This document shows positions 63,491 through 64,000 of a stretch of DNA of 64,000 bases, one piece after another (within the stretch, counting starts at the first letter, position 1; the number at the start of each line of letters is the position of its first letter). This DNA comes from Flavobacteriales bacterium. Lineage in GTDB: Bacteria > Bacteroidota > Bacteroidia > Flavobacteriales_F > PHOS-HE28. The position numbers were made by a program, and so were the translations under genes. The stretch lies in NCBI GenBank assembly GCA_016715995.1, contig JADJXF010000017.1:62001-126000 (forward strand), given 5' to 3'. The notes under the pieces are model-generated. The model was given only the letters and a program-made list of their open reading frames with translations, searched no databases and had not been told where the DNA came from.

Positions 63491-64000
63491 TCATGCTGTG
63501 CGCTGCCGAAGGCGCTCCCATGATGCTCTCACCTCAGGCGGCGGTCCTCCGCGCATCCCCCAAGCCACTTTGAAGATTACCCGCGAGAGCCACTTCAACG
63601 AAACAGAGATCGCCTTCATCCGGCTGAACGACATGTCCACAAGCGCTTCAACGTTGTCGAGGCGCTTCAGGGCTCCAGGGAAACGGCGCACAGCGGACCA
63701 GGCCTCCCTTTGTTCGATTCTACCAGCCGCGCTCTTCACGGCATATCCGGCATACACCTCGCCGATGCGCCGAAAGCCCACGCGTCCGACTTCGTGGGCA
63801 CGGGCCCACTCCAAGAGGGCGCCGTACATGATCCAACGTGATCGCGCTGGTGCCGCATCACGCGTGATCCGGTTGCCCGCGTGCACGCCGCGCAACGCGA
63901 CCGGTTCCTCGATTGAGCCAGGGTACAGCCGCAGATACGCCGAGGCCCTGATGATGAACTCCGTGTCCTCCCCGATAGTGATGTCATCCCTGAACAGGAA
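63491..64000 (-). CDS. Glycosyltransferase family 2, C-terminal part (continues beyond window)
   Basis: The frame is open to the window edge at 64000. The visible part reads FLFRDDITIGEDTEFIIRAS, then YLRLYPGSIEEPVALRGVHA and GNRITRD, which matches the C-terminal acceptor-site region of GT2 enzymes (GEDxxFxxR, then the VHxGNxT turn). The catalytic N-terminal domain lies outside. The stop is 25 bases before the next GT2 start. Confidence 0.8.
   Translation of the reverse strand, partial: FLFRDDITIGEDTEFIIRASAYLRLYPGSIEEPVALRGVHAGNRITRDAAPARSRWIMYGALLEWARAHEVGRVGFRRIGEVYAGYAVKSAAGRIEQREAWSAVRRFPGALKRLDNVEALVDMSFSRMKAISVSLKWLSRVIFKVAWGMRGGPPPEVRASWERLRQRTA

Overview
The window looks like chromosomal DNA of a GC-rich member of the Bacteroidota, most likely Flavobacteriales-related. 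The evidence is six proteins with type IX secretion (T9SS) C-terminal sorting domains (five type A, one CHU_C/type B), the Bacteroidota-typical rpmB-rpmG-DUF4295-ftsY cluster, a DUF6089-type outer-membrane protein, repeated TAnnTTTG promoter boxes, and little sign of Shine-Dalgarno sites. I saw no tRNA, rRNA, CRISPR array, IS element or phage. The placement comes from family content only; no database search was made.

Layout. 1-6.1 kb: two tandem histidine kinase/NarL-type response regulator pairs, the first kinase cut by the window edge. 6.2-10 kb: two secreted structural proteins. 10-17 kb: housekeeping genes (SnoaL-like lipoprotein, rimO, a DUF4870-like protein, ftsY, DUF4295, rpmG, rpmB, a methyltransferase, cinA, miaE). 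17-26.8 kb: three large secreted T9SS proteins, two of them paralogues sharing a cysteine-containing module and nearly identical sorting domains. 27-41.7 kb: a pair of M16 peptidases, an AlkB-type alkane hydroxylase beside a decayed malate synthase-like gene, an FKBP isomerase, an alpha/beta hydrolase, guaB, a CHU_C fibronectin-type protein, a nitronate monooxygenase-like enzyme and a DUF6089 protein.

41.7-64 kb is a surface polysaccharide locus, nearly all on the minus strand: asparagine synthase, two sugar epimerases, a metallophosphoesterase, two CotH-like proteins flanking an O-antigen ligase/polymerase, a GT4, a GT4-GT2 fusion, a UDP-GlcNAc 2-epimerase, a serine acetyltransferase-like enzyme and at least six GT2 domains. 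Many of these genes overlap by 1-4 bases (ATGA or TGATG), which implies translational coupling. The likely work of the locus is to make nucleotide sugars, assemble a glycan, polymerise or ligate it, and modify exported products.

Two themes run through the window. First, at least six genes are split by small frame breaks, several beside short homopolymers. That may reflect indel errors in a long-read assembly rather than biology, so the broken genes are described as single loci. Second, TAnnTTTG (or TTCG) boxes often end only 3-7 bases before the start codon, which implies leaderless transcripts. The least ordinary items are the CotH-ligase-CotH block, the GT4-GT2 fusion, the malate synthase-like protein lacking its signature motifs, and the paralogous T9SS proteins.
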